Shown here: piece after piece, positions 15,159 to 22,371 of the stretch | How positions within the stretch are numbered: position 1 is the first letter of the stretch | Layout: the number at the start of each line of letters is the position of its first letter | Assembly (NCBI GenBank): GCA_020860515.1 | Contig: JAJBUG010000092.1 | Coordinates: 1-34,515 of the forward strand | Source: Bacteroidales bacterium | GTDB taxonomy: Bacteria > Bacteroidota > Bacteroidia > Bacteroidales > Muribaculaceae | DNA: 34,515 nucleotides | Direction of reading: 5' to 3' | Notes under the pieces: generated by a model | Databases searched by the model: none | What the model was told of the DNA's origin: nothing | What the model saw: only the letters and a program-made list of their open reading frames with translations | Position numbers and translations under genes: made by a program

Positions 15159-15207
15159 GGAATGTTTCAGCAAAATTAATCAATTTTCCCCCAATTTACA
15201 AACAATC
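15159..15207 (-). repeat. 49-bp direct repeat copy 2, promoter of the toxin-antitoxin pair
   Basis: Identical to 13340-13388. On the minus strand TTTG (15202-15199), 20 bases, then TAATTTTG (15178-15171); transcription would start near 15164, about 15 nt before the ATG at 15149. The repeat pair brackets the whole two-gene unit at a distance of 1,819 bp. Confidence 0.9.
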
Positions 15208-15311
15208 CACCAAGAAATTTTCGTTTTATTTAAATTTTTGTAAGGTGAATGTTGTTTCCAAAGTCGATAGCTTGCAAGACCATCTTAGTTGGTACCTGCG
15301 TGGCTAATAAA

Positions 15312-15358
15312 GTTAGAAAATTGTGTCGTGATGACACGGCCTTTTATATTTCACAATT
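15312..15358 (+). repeat. dispersed hairpin repeat, copy 1
   Basis: About 47 bases nearly identical to the reverse complement of 19364-19410. The core is the stem GTGTC/GACAC with loop GTGAT, followed by GGCCTTTT. Differences in the outer stem keep pairing through G-T wobbles. Read on plus it looks like a terminator, yet no plus-strand gene precedes it except a short open stretch (15208-15303) that may be the tail of a lost gene. Confidence 0.75.
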
Positions 15359-15455
15359 TGCCACTGGGAAAGGCAAAATAAAACTGACAAATCACCGATT
15401 TTGTCAGTAAATCTGTCAGTAAATTTTTTAAGTGATTGATAATCAATCTTCTTTG

Positions 15456-15529
15456 TGGTCCCACTAGGGCTTGAACCTAGGACCCCCTGATTATGAGTCA
15501 GATGCTCTAACCGACTGAGCTATAGGACC
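15456..15529 (-). tRNA. tRNA with CAT anticodon (elongator Met or Ile2)
   Basis: The 74-nt minus-strand sequence folds as a tRNA: acceptor GGTCCTA with TGGGACC, D-arm AGCTCAGTCGGTTAGAGC, anticodon loop CTCATAA with anticodon CAT, and T-arm GGTTCAAG. CCA is not encoded. CAT with this loop fits elongator methionine or lysidine-modified isoleucine; the sequence alone does not let me choose. Its 3' end faces the accessory region. Confidence 0.92.
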
Positions 15530-15591
15530 GATGTTGGATGCTGAGGGTGCCTTGATAGGCGCTGATTGGCATCTCATCATGTTTGTGAGTG

Positions 15592-15622
15592 CAAAGGTAC
15601 GCAGAATTTTTGGATTTACAAA
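15592..15622 (-). promoter_or_regulatory. promoter of the tRNA gene
   Basis: Minus-strand TTTG (15622-15619), 19-base spacer, TACCTTTG (15599-15592): a full match to the Bacteroidetes consensus. Start expected near 15585, 56 nt before the mature 5' end. Confidence 0.8.
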
Positions 15623-15908
15623 ATATTTTGGGAACAAAATGTCCTAAAAATTTTCTTTTAATTTTTAAGGAAGAGTAACGCCCTCTGAACCTTATTACAA
15701 AAGCTTAAACCAGTTCTTAATTATTATAGTGCCGAGAAATTGTGGTTTTTAACAAATGAGGGAGGGTTTGACAACATTATAGGGGGATAGTTTGGAGAAA
15801 AATCAGTAAATTTGCACTGAGAAACAAATTTGTTCTCCTTTAAAACCAAATTAAAAACTAAAATTACAAACATCAAAACCACGAATCAACTTACCTTAAC
15901 CACATAAG
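15623..15908 (+). promoter_or_regulatory. upstream region of the GH31 gene
   Basis: AT-rich, no gene. TAAATTTGC at 15807-15815 matches the -7 element; a TTTG at 15791 is too close for the standard spacing. Transcription would start near 15822 and leave a leader of about 87 nt before the ATG at 15909. Confidence 0.45.
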
Positions 15909-18176
15909 ATGAAAAAATCATTACTTTACATTTCGCTTGCTTCGCTCTTGGCAACTGTGCCGCCAGCAATGGCTGAGACCAAGACCAACGATGGAAAGGC
16001 TTATCTGTTGTCGCAGACAAAGGACATCAGCACCGACTTCCTCGATTTCAGCAACACCTACTTCTTTGCTGACTCGCTTGTAAGCTTCGACACTGCCACC
16101 GGCACTGGCACCATCGAATGGAAGCGCCAGCAACTGCAGCCTCGCCAGGCATTCAATGCCAACACATTCCTGCATCAGCCTCTCAAGAGCCTCGACTTCC
16201 CCGACACTGCTTATCCCCAAGATCCCGAACTTGGATTCAGCGTGACCCCAGTCGGCTCAAATGCTCTCAGAATAAAGGTATATACTTCGCCTGTTACCCC
16301 AGAGCAGGACGACGCCCTAAGCCCGATGCTTGCCCCGGGTTCCACCACGGTCTACAAAGGCAACGACTGGACCGTAACACGCGACGGACAAAACATAGTG
16401 TATTCCTCGCCCTCAGGAAGCCTTGAGATTCAAGCTTATCCTTGGCGACTGGTGCTGAAAGATGCCGACGGCATGATTATGACCGAGACAAAAGTATGGA
16501 GCGACAATGATAGCAGCCAAGTAAAGACGCCTCCATTCAGCTTTATCAAGCGAGGAAGCGACAACTCGCGCAGCATCAACCCAGTGTGGACTATCGCACC
16601 CACCGAGCGCATATATGGCTTTGGCGAAAGTGCAACGCCCCTCAACAAAGTGGGCCAGAAACTCAACCTCTTTGTCACCGACCCTCAAGGGCCAGAGACA
16701 CCCGACATGTACAAACCCATACCATTCTTTATGAGCAACAAGGGATATGGCATGTTTCTGCATACGGCAGCCCCCTTCACTGCAGATGTGGGCCAAAGCT
16801 ACATCGGAGCCAACAAGCTCTACATGATGGACGAAATGATGGATCTCTTCGTATTCTTCGGCGAGCCTAAAGATGTGCTCAGCGCCTACACTGCCATCAG
16901 CGGACGCCCTGAAATGCCTCCGACATGGAGCTTTGGCACCTGGATCAGCCGAATCACATATTTCACCGAAGACGAAGGCCGCGAAGTGGCTGAGAACCTC
17001 AAAAAATATCAAATTCCTGCCGATGTAATTCATTTCGACACTGGTTGGTTCGACGTGGATTGGCAATGCGACTATGAATTTTCACCCTCGCGTTTCCAAA
17101 ATCCCGGCAAGATGATTAGCGACCTCAAAGATGATGGCTATCACATCTGCCTGTGGCAACTCCCCTACTTCGTGCCTGGCAACAAATACTATCCCGAACT
17201 GGTGCAAAAAGGCTTGGCAGTGAAGAATGGCTGCGGCACCCTCCCCTACGAAGATGCAGTGCTTGACTTCACCAATCCCGAAACCGTGGCATGGTACCAG
17301 GACAAATTGGCAGGATTGCTCAATCTTGGCGTCAGCGCCATTAAGGTTGACTTTGGCGAAGGGGCTCCCATTGAGGGTATCTATCACAATGGACGCAATG
17401 GCTGGTACGAGCACAACCTCTACCCTGTGCGCTACAATAAGGCAGTGGCCGACATCACAAAGAAATTGCATAACGAAAATATCATCTGGGCTCGCTCGGC
17501 ATGGGCTGGCAGCCAGCGCTATCCTCTGCACTGGGGCGGCGATGCCGCTACTACTAATACCGGCATGAGCGGCACGCTGCGCGAAGGCATTTCGCTGGGT
17601 CTGTCAGGATTCTGCTTCTGGAGCCATGATATGGGCGGATTTGTAACCTCGACCCCCGAAGAACTCTATCGACGCTGGCTGCCAATGGGCTTCCTCACCA
17701 GCCACACTCGCGCCCACGGCGCACCTCCCACAGAACCTTGGCTCTATGAGAATCCTGAGTTTACCGATTATTTCCGCCAGTGTGCTGAGATGAAATACAG
17801 CCTTATGCCCTACATCTTGGAGGAATCAGAGACAGCAGTAGCAAATGGCTGGCCCATGATGCGAGCGCTGTTTGTGGAATATCCCGATGACCCAGGCGCA
17901 TGGATGGTCGACGACCAGTATCTCTTCGGATCTAAGATTCTGGTAGCTCCATTCTTAGAGAACACTGAAACACGCGCCGTATATCTGCCTGGCAACAAGC
18001 CTTGGGTGGATTACCAAAGCGGTAAGAAGTACAATCCGGGATGGCATACTATGAAGGCCGACGGCCCTATTCGCTGCATCATCATGGTGCCGCAAGGCAG
18101 CGAGATACCCACCGTGAAGCCAGCTCTCACTACCAAAGATTTGGATTTGACAAAAGTAACTAAGAAGAAATTCTAA
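15909..18176 (+). CDS. secreted GH31 glycoside hydrolase, alpha-xylosidase/alpha-glucosidase
   Basis: A 755-residue enzyme with a Sec signal peptide (MKKSLLYISLASLLATVPPAMA), so periplasmic or exported. It has the GH31 layout: N-terminal beta-sandwich (about 25-310), TIM barrel (about 335-660), and C-terminal beta domains. The catalytic nucleophile is D481 in KVDFGEG and the acid/base is D545 in HWGGD. The form KxDFGE with HWGGD, 64 residues apart, is like E. coli YicI (66 apart), an alpha-xylosidase, more than alpha-glucosidases with DMNE. It would release alpha-linked xylose or glucose from the non-reducing end of dietary or host glycans. It is not next to SusC/SusD genes. A shared terminator separates it from trpS. 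Confidence 0.9.
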   Translation: MKKSLLYISLASLLATVPPAMAETKTNDGKAYLLSQTKDISTDFLDFSNTYFFADSLVSFDTATGTGTIEWKRQQLQPRQAFNANTFLHQPLKSLDFPDTAYPQDPELGFSVTPVGSNALRIKVYTSPVTPEQDDALSPMLAPGSTTVYKGNDWTVTRDGQNIVYSSPSGSLEIQAYPWRLVLKDADGMIMTETKVWSDNDSSQVKTPPFSFIKRGSDNSRSINPVWTIAPTERIYGFGESATPLNKVGQKLNLFVTDPQGPETPDMYKPIPFFMSNKGYGMFLHTAAPFTADVGQSYIGANKLYMMDEMMDLFVFFGEPKDVLSAYTAISGRPEMPPTWSFGTWISRITYFTEDEGREVAENLKKYQIPADVIHFDTGWFDVDWQCDYEFSPSRFQNPGKMISDLKDDGYHICLWQLPYFVPGNKYYPELVQKGLAVKNGCGTLPYEDAVLDFTNPETVAWYQDKLAGLLNLGVSAIKVDFGEGAPIEGIYHNGRNGWYEHNLYPVRYNKAVADITKKLHNENIIWARSAWAGSQRYPLHWGGDAATTNTGMSGTLREGISLGLSGFCFWSHDMGGFVTSTPEELYRRWLPMGFLTSHTRAHGAPPTEPWLYENPEFTDYFRQCAEMKYSLMPYILEESETAVANGWPMMRALFVEYPDDPGAWMVDDQYLFGSKILVAPFLENTETRAVYLPGNKPWVDYQSGKKYNPGWHTMKADGPIRCIIMVPQGSEIPTVKPALTTKDLDLTKVTKKKF

Positions 18177-18177
18177 G

Positions 18178-18222
18178 GCATAAAAAATGGCGCTGCATTG
18201 AATGCAGCGCCATTTTTTATGC
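18178..18222. terminator. bidirectional terminator between GH31 and trpS
   Basis: Perfect inverted repeat with 22-base arms (18178-18199 and 18201-18222) around one base. The GC-rich core TGGCGCTGCATT is flanked by A6 and T6, so it can end transcription from both converging genes. Confidence 0.95.
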
Positions 18223-18224
18223 TT

Positions 18225-19292
18225 TTAGAACTTGCGGATGCCCATGATTTCGCGAGCCTCCTTGAGGGTCTGCGAAGCGCGAACGCGTGCACGCTCGGCA
18301 CCGGTGGCCACTACCTTGCGCAGATAATCATCGTTGGCCAGATACTCATTCACACGCTCCCGGATAGGAGTGGTAATCTTCAGGATGTCCTCGGCAAGCT
18401 GCTTCTTGAGATCGCCATACCGAATGCTGCAATCAGCATAGACATCCTTGAAATGCTTCACCACATCGGGTGTGCTGGTAAGCTCGAGCAGAGTGAACAG
18501 ATTCTGAATAGGCTCCGACACAGGGGAGTTAGGCTCTTTTGGTCCCTCGTCGGTCATAGCGCGCATTACCTTCTTGGTAAGAGTCTTGGGATCATCAGTG
18601 AGATAGATGCAATTGCCCTCGCTCTTGCCCATCTTGCCGCTTCCGTCGAGGCCAGGCACCTTGATGGCTGCAGCGCCGAAATTGAAATTCTGCGGCTCTA
18701 CGAAGAAGTCCACTCCATAGAAAGAATTGAATCGGCGAGCAAAGCGGCGCGTAAGCTCCAAGTGCTGCTCCTGATCCTTGCCCACTGGCACCCACTTGGC
18801 TTTCTGAATAAGGATGTCAACAGCCATCAGCGTAGGATAAGTAAGCAAGCCAGCATTGACGCGCTTGTTGGTCTCAGCACCGATAATCTGCTTCTCGAAA
18901 GCTTCCTCATCATCGCCATTGGCGGGAGCGCCAATGCCAAGCATCTTGCGAGCCTTGTCCTTGAACGAAGTGGTGCGCATCAATTCGCCGATGCCCACAT
19001 GCATATTCAGCAGCAGATACAGCTCTGGTATTTCAGGAATGTCGCTTTGGATAAAAAGATTCACTTTCTCGGGGTCCATGCCAGCAGCCAAATATTCAGC
19101 CACGATTTGCTTCACGCTTGCGTGGAGCTGCTTGGGATCGGGATTGGTAGTGAGGGCATGCAGGTCGGCGATAAAGAAATTGCAATCGTAATTATCCTGC
19201 ATACGCACGAAGTTGCGCAAGGCGCCGAAGTAATTGCCGAGGTGGAGGTTTCCGGTCGAACGGATACCGCTCAGCACTATCTCTTTGCTCAT
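18225..19292 (-). CDS. trpS: tryptophanyl-tRNA synthetase
   Basis: A 355-residue class I synthetase that charges tRNA-Trp with tryptophan in the cytoplasm. The start is taken at the ATG of MSKEIVLSGIRSTGNLHLGNY; the frame continues 10 codons upstream past the promoter box, so the first ATG is not used. The HIGH-type motif is GNLHLGNY (14-21) and the KMSKS-type motif is KMGKS (220-224). PVGKDQEQHLELTR (169-182) is the conserved tryptophan-site segment. The middle (about 117-140) carries a short insertion (GAPANGDDEEAFEK) relative to the E. coli enzyme, seen in Bacteroidetes. Monocistronic, with its own promoter and terminator. Confidence 0.97.
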   Translation of the reverse strand: MSKEIVLSGIRSTGNLHLGNYFGALRNFVRMQDNYDCNFFIADLHALTTNPDPKQLHASVKQIVAEYLAAGMDPEKVNLFIQSDIPEIPELYLLLNMHVGIGELMRTTSFKDKARKMLGIGAPANGDDEEAFEKQIIGAETNKRVNAGLLTYPTLMAVDILIQKAKWVPVGKDQEQHLELTRRFARRFNSFYGVDFFVEPQNFNFGAAAIKVPGLDGSGKMGKSEGNCIYLTDDPKTLTKKVMRAMTDEGPKEPNSPVSEPIQNLFTLLELTSTPDVVKHFKDVYADCSIRYGDLKKQLAEDILKITTPIRERVNEYLANDDYLRKVVATGAERARVRASQTLKEAREIMGIRKF

Positions 19293-19318
19293 AATTTCAG
19301 TCGTTAAAATTTCTGAGT

Positions 19319-19327
19319 GCAAAGTTA
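19319..19327 (-). promoter_or_regulatory. trpS promoter -7 box
   Basis: Minus-strand TAACTTTGC matches TAnnTTTG; start near 19312 gives a leader of about 20 nt, too short for a tRNA-sensing leader. Confidence 0.6.
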
Positions 19328-19363
19328 CGAATAAAATTTCAAATATGACTTATGCAGTGAAGA

Positions 19364-19410
19364 ATTGTGAAATAAAAAAGGCCGTGTCATCACGACACAA
19401 CCTTTCTAAC
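19364..19410 (-). terminator. terminator of the S6-S18-L9 operon, dispersed hairpin copy 2
   Basis: On the minus strand AAAGG and GTGTC pair with GACAC and CCTTT (outer stem separated by a small internal loop), followed by TTTTTTATTT. It lies about 60 bases after the rplI stop. The same element, inverted, is at 15312-15358. Confidence 0.85.
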
Positions 19411-19468
19411 AGGGGTTATATAGATGTATTGGGAATGATGATTCTTACCTATAAACTTATTTTGCTTC

Positions 19469-19912
19469 TTATTCAGCTACAACGGTGAAAGGAATCTCCA
19501 CTTGTACATCCTTGTGCAAGTTGACCTTAGCCTTGTACTCACCCACTTCCTTGATAGGCTGGTCGATGAGGATGAGCTTGCGATCAATCTCGTGGCCAAG
19601 CTTCTCCAGAGCCTCAGCAACCTGCAGAGCAGTAACTGAGCCGAAGATAGTGCCAGTAGAGCTGGTCTTTGCACCGATTGTCAATGTTACACCCTCGAGA
19701 GCTGCGGCAGCAGCTTCGGCATCAGCCTTGATTTTCTCGAGCTTGTGGGCGCGCTGGCGCTTCATTTCCTCAAGCTGCTTGATAGCAGAGGGAGATGCGA
19801 TTACAGCCTTGCCAGTAGGGATAAGATAGTTGCGTCCATAACCGTCACGCACCTCTACGACGTCGTCCTTGTATCCAAGGCGCTGTACGTCTTCTTTAAG
19901 AATAAGTTTCAT
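19469..19912 (-). CDS. rplI: 50S ribosomal protein L9
   Basis: A 147-residue protein that binds 23S rRNA domain V and reaches out from the L1 side of the large subunit. The N-terminal domain carries the family signature (RDGYGRNYLIPTGKAV), followed by the long connecting helix (about 42-75, Ala- and Lys-rich) and the C-terminal domain (SVTALQVAEAL, VEIPFTV). Length is standard. It is the last gene of the rpsF-rpsR-rplI operon, 23 bases after rpsR, and is followed by a strong terminator. Expression is driven by the promoter before rpsF. Confidence 0.98.
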   Translation of the reverse strand: MKLILKEDVQRLGYKDDVVEVRDGYGRNYLIPTGKAVIASPSAIKQLEEMKRQRAHKLEKIKADAEAAAAALEGVTLTIGAKTSSTGTIFGSVTALQVAEALEKLGHEIDRKLILIDQPIKEVGEYKAKVNLHKDVQVEIPFTVVAE

Positions 19913-19935
19913 ATCTTACTATGGTATGTGATGGG

Positions 19936-20205
19936 TTATTTCATCAAGTCAGTTACGAAGGGCAGCAAAGCCAAGTGGCGAGCGCGCTTTACGGCCTGAG
20001 CTACGCGACGCTGGAACTTGAGCGAGGTGCCTGTGATGCGACGGGGAAGGATCTTGCCCTGCTCGTTGAGGAACTTCTTCAGGAACTCGGGGTCCTTGTA
20101 GTCGATATATTTGATGCCGCTGCGCTTGAAACGGCAATATTTCTTCTTCTTGACATCCACCGACATCGGGGTGAGATATCTGATTTCTGATGGGTTCTGT
20201 GCCAT
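19936..20205 (-). CDS. rpsR: 30S ribosomal protein S18
   Basis: An 89-residue protein that forms a dimer with S6 on the platform of the small subunit. The signature is seen in [17 protein letters not shown] and [20 protein letters not shown]. The start follows the rpsF stop by 3 bases, so translation is coupled. A single cysteine (C24) remains of the zinc-binding set seen in some bacteria. Confidence 0.98.
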   Translation of the reverse strand: MAQNPSEIRYLTPMSVDVKKKKYCRFKRSGIKYIDYKDPEFLKKFLNEQGKILPRRITGTSLKFQRRVAQAVKRARHLALLPFVTDLMK

Positions 20206-20208
20206 GTC

Positions 20209-20577
20209 TTAGTCCTCCTTTGCTTCTACGGGTTGATTGTTGGCTGCCTTTGCTGCCTTGAGGCTGCGACGCTTTTCTGCGTACTCAGCAGCGTACTTGT
20301 CAAGACGGAATGTGAGGAAGCGAATTACTCGCTCGTCACGGCGGTATGCGGTTTCTAACTTGCTGATCACGCTTGGATCGGCGTTGAATTCAATCAAGGT
20401 GTAAAATCCAGTCGACTTCTTCTGGATTGGGTAAGCCAGCTTGCGCAGCCCCCACTCCTCAGTGTTGACAAGCTCGGCGCCATTGTCGGTCAACACCTTC
20501 TGGAATTTTTGCACCGCTTCCTTCATCTGGTCGTCAGACAAAACGGGAGTTAAAATGAAAACGGTTTCGTAATTCAT
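20209..20577 (-). CDS. rpsF: 30S ribosomal protein S6
   Basis: A 122-residue ribosomal protein with the ferredoxin-like S6 fold, starting [15 protein letters not shown]. The conserved [19 protein letters not shown] and [13 protein letters not shown] segments are present. The acidic and lysine-rich tail past residue 100 is longer than in thermophiles, as in many Bacteroidetes. First gene of the S6-S18-L9 operon. Its leader holds a promoter box at 20664-20672 and a hairpin at about 20615-20650. Confidence 0.98.
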   Translation of the reverse strand: MNYETVFILTPVLSDDQMKEAVQKFQKVLTDNGAELVNTEEWGLRKLAYPIQKKSTGFYTLIEFNADPSVISKLETAYRRDERVIRFLTFRLDKYAAEYAEKRRSLKAAKAANNQPVEAKED

Positions 20578-20609
20578 CTGTTAGTAAATATGTTAATATT
20601 ATCTTATGA

Positions 20610-20660
20610 TTCAAAACTTGTGTGAATGGGATGCCAAGACATGGCATTTTCCTCAATTCG
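20610..20660 (-). promoter_or_regulatory. hairpin in the rpsF leader, possible S6-S18 feedback site
   Basis: The minus-strand leader contains ATGCCA and TGGCAT (6-bp stem, 5-base loop) flanked by GAAT...GG and CC.ATTC, which extend the stem. Many bacteria regulate this operon by S6-S18 binding to a leader hairpin, but the CCG bulge of that motif is not evident here, so this is a tentative call. Confidence 0.3.
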
Positions 20661-20663
20661 TGT

Positions 20664-20672
20664 GCAAAGTTA
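20664..20672 (-). promoter_or_regulatory. promoter -7 box of the S6-S18-L9 operon
   Basis: Minus-strand TAACTTTGC. Start near 20657, leader about 80 nt. Confidence 0.65.
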
Positions 20673-20713
20673 AGAATTTTGTTTGATATGGCGAAATTTT
20701 TCTTGAAAAAAAT

Positions 20714-21742
20714 TTATTTGGTGTTGCATTTTCGTAATTTTGCCTCCTTTTCTGACCCATACTCAGCATTTTGCGTTCTGGCAGGCTTTGACGGAGCCAC
20801 TCTCCGATTCATGCGAGCTTGCAAATAATCACCCAGCCATAATCCCAGCAAAATCAGCACAAAGCCTGAGATGCCCAAGAATGTGATACCCTCGTGGAAA
20901 AGAATCACCGATGCTATTAGCGCGACCACTGGCTGCAAGTACATGTAATTGTTAGCTACAACGGCCCCTACCTTTTCAATGGCTCTTGCCCACAGGAAGA
21001 AGCTGATAATCGAGGCGCCCAAAGCCAAGAATACCAAATTGAACACCACAATTGGCTTGCTGAAAGCCGTTTCGGGCGACATTATGCTGGGCTGCAGGAA
21101 AAGGAAAGGAATGGCTGTGATGAGGCCATAGAAAAATGTCTTACGCGTGATGAACATCGCATCATAATACACATTCAATCGGCGCAATATCAGTGAGTAA
21201 ACTGCCCACAGCACAGCGGTGGCCAGAGCCAAAAGGTCGCCAAATGGGTTGCCTTCGAATTGCACCCCGCCGCTCATGCTATTTAATATCACAAGCACTA
21301 CCCCCACGAATGCCACAATCGAACCAATTACCACACCCATTCCGGGCCTCTCGCTGCGATAAATCAAGCCCACCAACAGAATCGTGACCAATGGCGAAGT
21401 GGCAGACAGGAGAGCCACATTGGATGTGAGCGTGAACTGAAGCGCGGTGTTCTCGGTGATAAAATAAATTGAGCCGGAGCTAAGGCCGCACAGCAGGAGC
21501 AGCAGCTCGTCGCGCACGTTGTTGGCAAAGAATCGCTTGTGAGCAAAAAACCATATCAGCGCATAGGCAATAGTGAATCTGTACACATAAGCCTCGGTTG
21601 GGGTCATGCCTCCGTCATCCATCAATATCTTGGTGGACACGAACGACAAGCCCCAAAAAATGACGGCTATGATGCCGCCTATGTGATTGGATATGACTGA
21701 GAAGGCACTCGTGGATGCCTTAGATAGCGATTTCATGGTCAA
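20714..21742 (-). CDS. EamA-family (DMT superfamily) transporter
   Basis: A 342-residue inner-membrane protein with about ten helices in two EamA repeats: roughly residues 20-160 (AVIFWGLSFVSTKILM; ISSSGSIYFITENTAL-like second half) and 170-320 (LLALATAVLWAVYSLILRR; GAVVANNYMYLQPVVALIASVI). FWGLSFVSTK and NNYMYLQPVVAL are typical family segments. EamA proteins export small metabolites or amino acids; the substrate cannot be told. A basic tail (QARMNRRVAPSKPAR) follows the last helix. A full consensus promoter precedes it at 21797-21829, so it is transcribed on its own as well as behind the HD gene. Confidence 0.92.
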   Translation of the reverse strand: MTMKSLSKASTSAFSVISNHIGGIIAVIFWGLSFVSTKILMDDGGMTPTEAYVYRFTIAYALIWFFAHKRFFANNVRDELLLLLCGLSSGSIYFITENTALQFTLTSNVALLSATSPLVTILLVGLIYRSERPGMGVVIGSIVAFVGVVLVILNSMSGGVQFEGNPFGDLLALATAVLWAVYSLILRRLNVYYDAMFITRKTFFYGLITAIPFLFLQPSIMSPETAFSKPIVVFNLVFLALGASIISFFLWARAIEKVGAVVANNYMYLQPVVALIASVILFHEGITFLGISGFVLILLGLWLGDYLQARMNRRVAPSKPARTQNAEYGSEKEAKLRKCNTK

Positions 21743-21796
21743 CTAAGCAGTGTTTTCGTTGGTACCGCCGCCATAATGGCGGCTGGGATTTATGGT

Positions 21797-21829
21797 GCAA
21801 AATTACAAATTTTCCTTGAAATCTCCAAA
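21797..21829 (-). promoter_or_regulatory. promoter of the EamA transporter gene
   Basis: Minus-strand TTTG (21829-21826), 20 bases, TAATTTTG (21805-21798). It overlaps the last codons of the HD-domain gene. Start near 21790, leader about 47 nt. A short GC-rich hairpin (CCGCC/GGCGG, about 21767-21782) lies in the leader. Confidence 0.7.
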
Positions 21830-22357
21830 TTCTAATGCGAGAGCATCGAAGCGAGCCAATGTGTCGGGTCCGAATTTTTCCAACGACGCTCTCACTCGGT
21901 CAAATGGCTTTTCCTGCATCGCACCGCTTTTGCTGAAGAATTTGTCAGCATAGCAAATCAGTCGCTCCAGCTGAGTTTCAGGCAAATAGTCCCGTAGGGG
22001 CAGCGGCAAAGCCTGCTCCTCTATTTCTTTGGCCGTGAGGCCAGCTCCGGTGTGGCGCTCAGCCACCCGTGCTATCCATTCGGCCGCTCCCTCGCCTCGC
22101 AGCAATTCAGCGCCTAAGATTCCATGGCGGATATATGGCTCGGTGCCATGACATTCTATCCCAGGCGCATTGCATCGGAAGATGCCAATGTCGTGGAGCA
22201 TGGCAGCCGTGACTATATCCTCGGCAGGTATGCTTATGCCACGGCCCTTGGCAATGCTCAGAGCCTTGTCAGCCACTTGCTCAGAATGACGAATCAGAAT
22301 CTCCCTGAGGGGAGACCCTGATTCGTAGTATCGGTCAATGATGTCGTGCCAAAGCAT
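21803..22357 (-). CDS. HD-domain phosphohydrolase
   Basis: A 184-residue protein of the HD superfamily (metal-dependent phosphohydrolases). Metal ligands are visible as H in LIRHSEQVADKAL, the HD pair in AAMLHDIGIF, a later H in YIRHGILGAELL, and D in CYADKFFSKS. Length and lack of extra domains match the small HDIG-type group seen in Bacteroidetes (annotated as HD domain-containing protein). Substrate unknown; nucleotides are typical. The start is 14 bases after the ilvE stop on the same strand, so it is probably co-transcribed with ilvE, although no functional link to amino acid synthesis is evident. Confidence 0.9.
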   Translation of the reverse strand: MLWHDIIDRYYESGSPLREILIRHSEQVADKALSIAKGRGISIPAEDIVTAAMLHDIGIFRCNAPGIECHGTEPYIRHGILGAELLRGEGAAEWIARVAERHTGAGLTAKEIEEQALPLPLRDYLPETQLERLICYADKFFSKSGAMQEKPFDRVRASLEKFGPDTLARFDALALEFGDFKENL

Positions 22358-22371
22358 CGCCTCATTCGCAA

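Noticed and set aside
15208..15303. short plus-strand open stretch ending in TAA before the hairpin repeat (VDSLQDHLSWYLRG)
   Set aside because: It could be the tail of a lost gene, but it has no start and is too short to support; recorded only as context for the hairpin.
16413..17066. 217-codon minus frame opposite the GH31 gene
   Set aside because: The GH31 frame has the catalytic motifs; this one is its mirror.
18198..19307. 369-codon open frame on plus opposite trpS
   Set aside because: It lies entirely antisense to a complete, well-conserved synthetase and its translation has no recognisable features; it is a codon-bias shadow.
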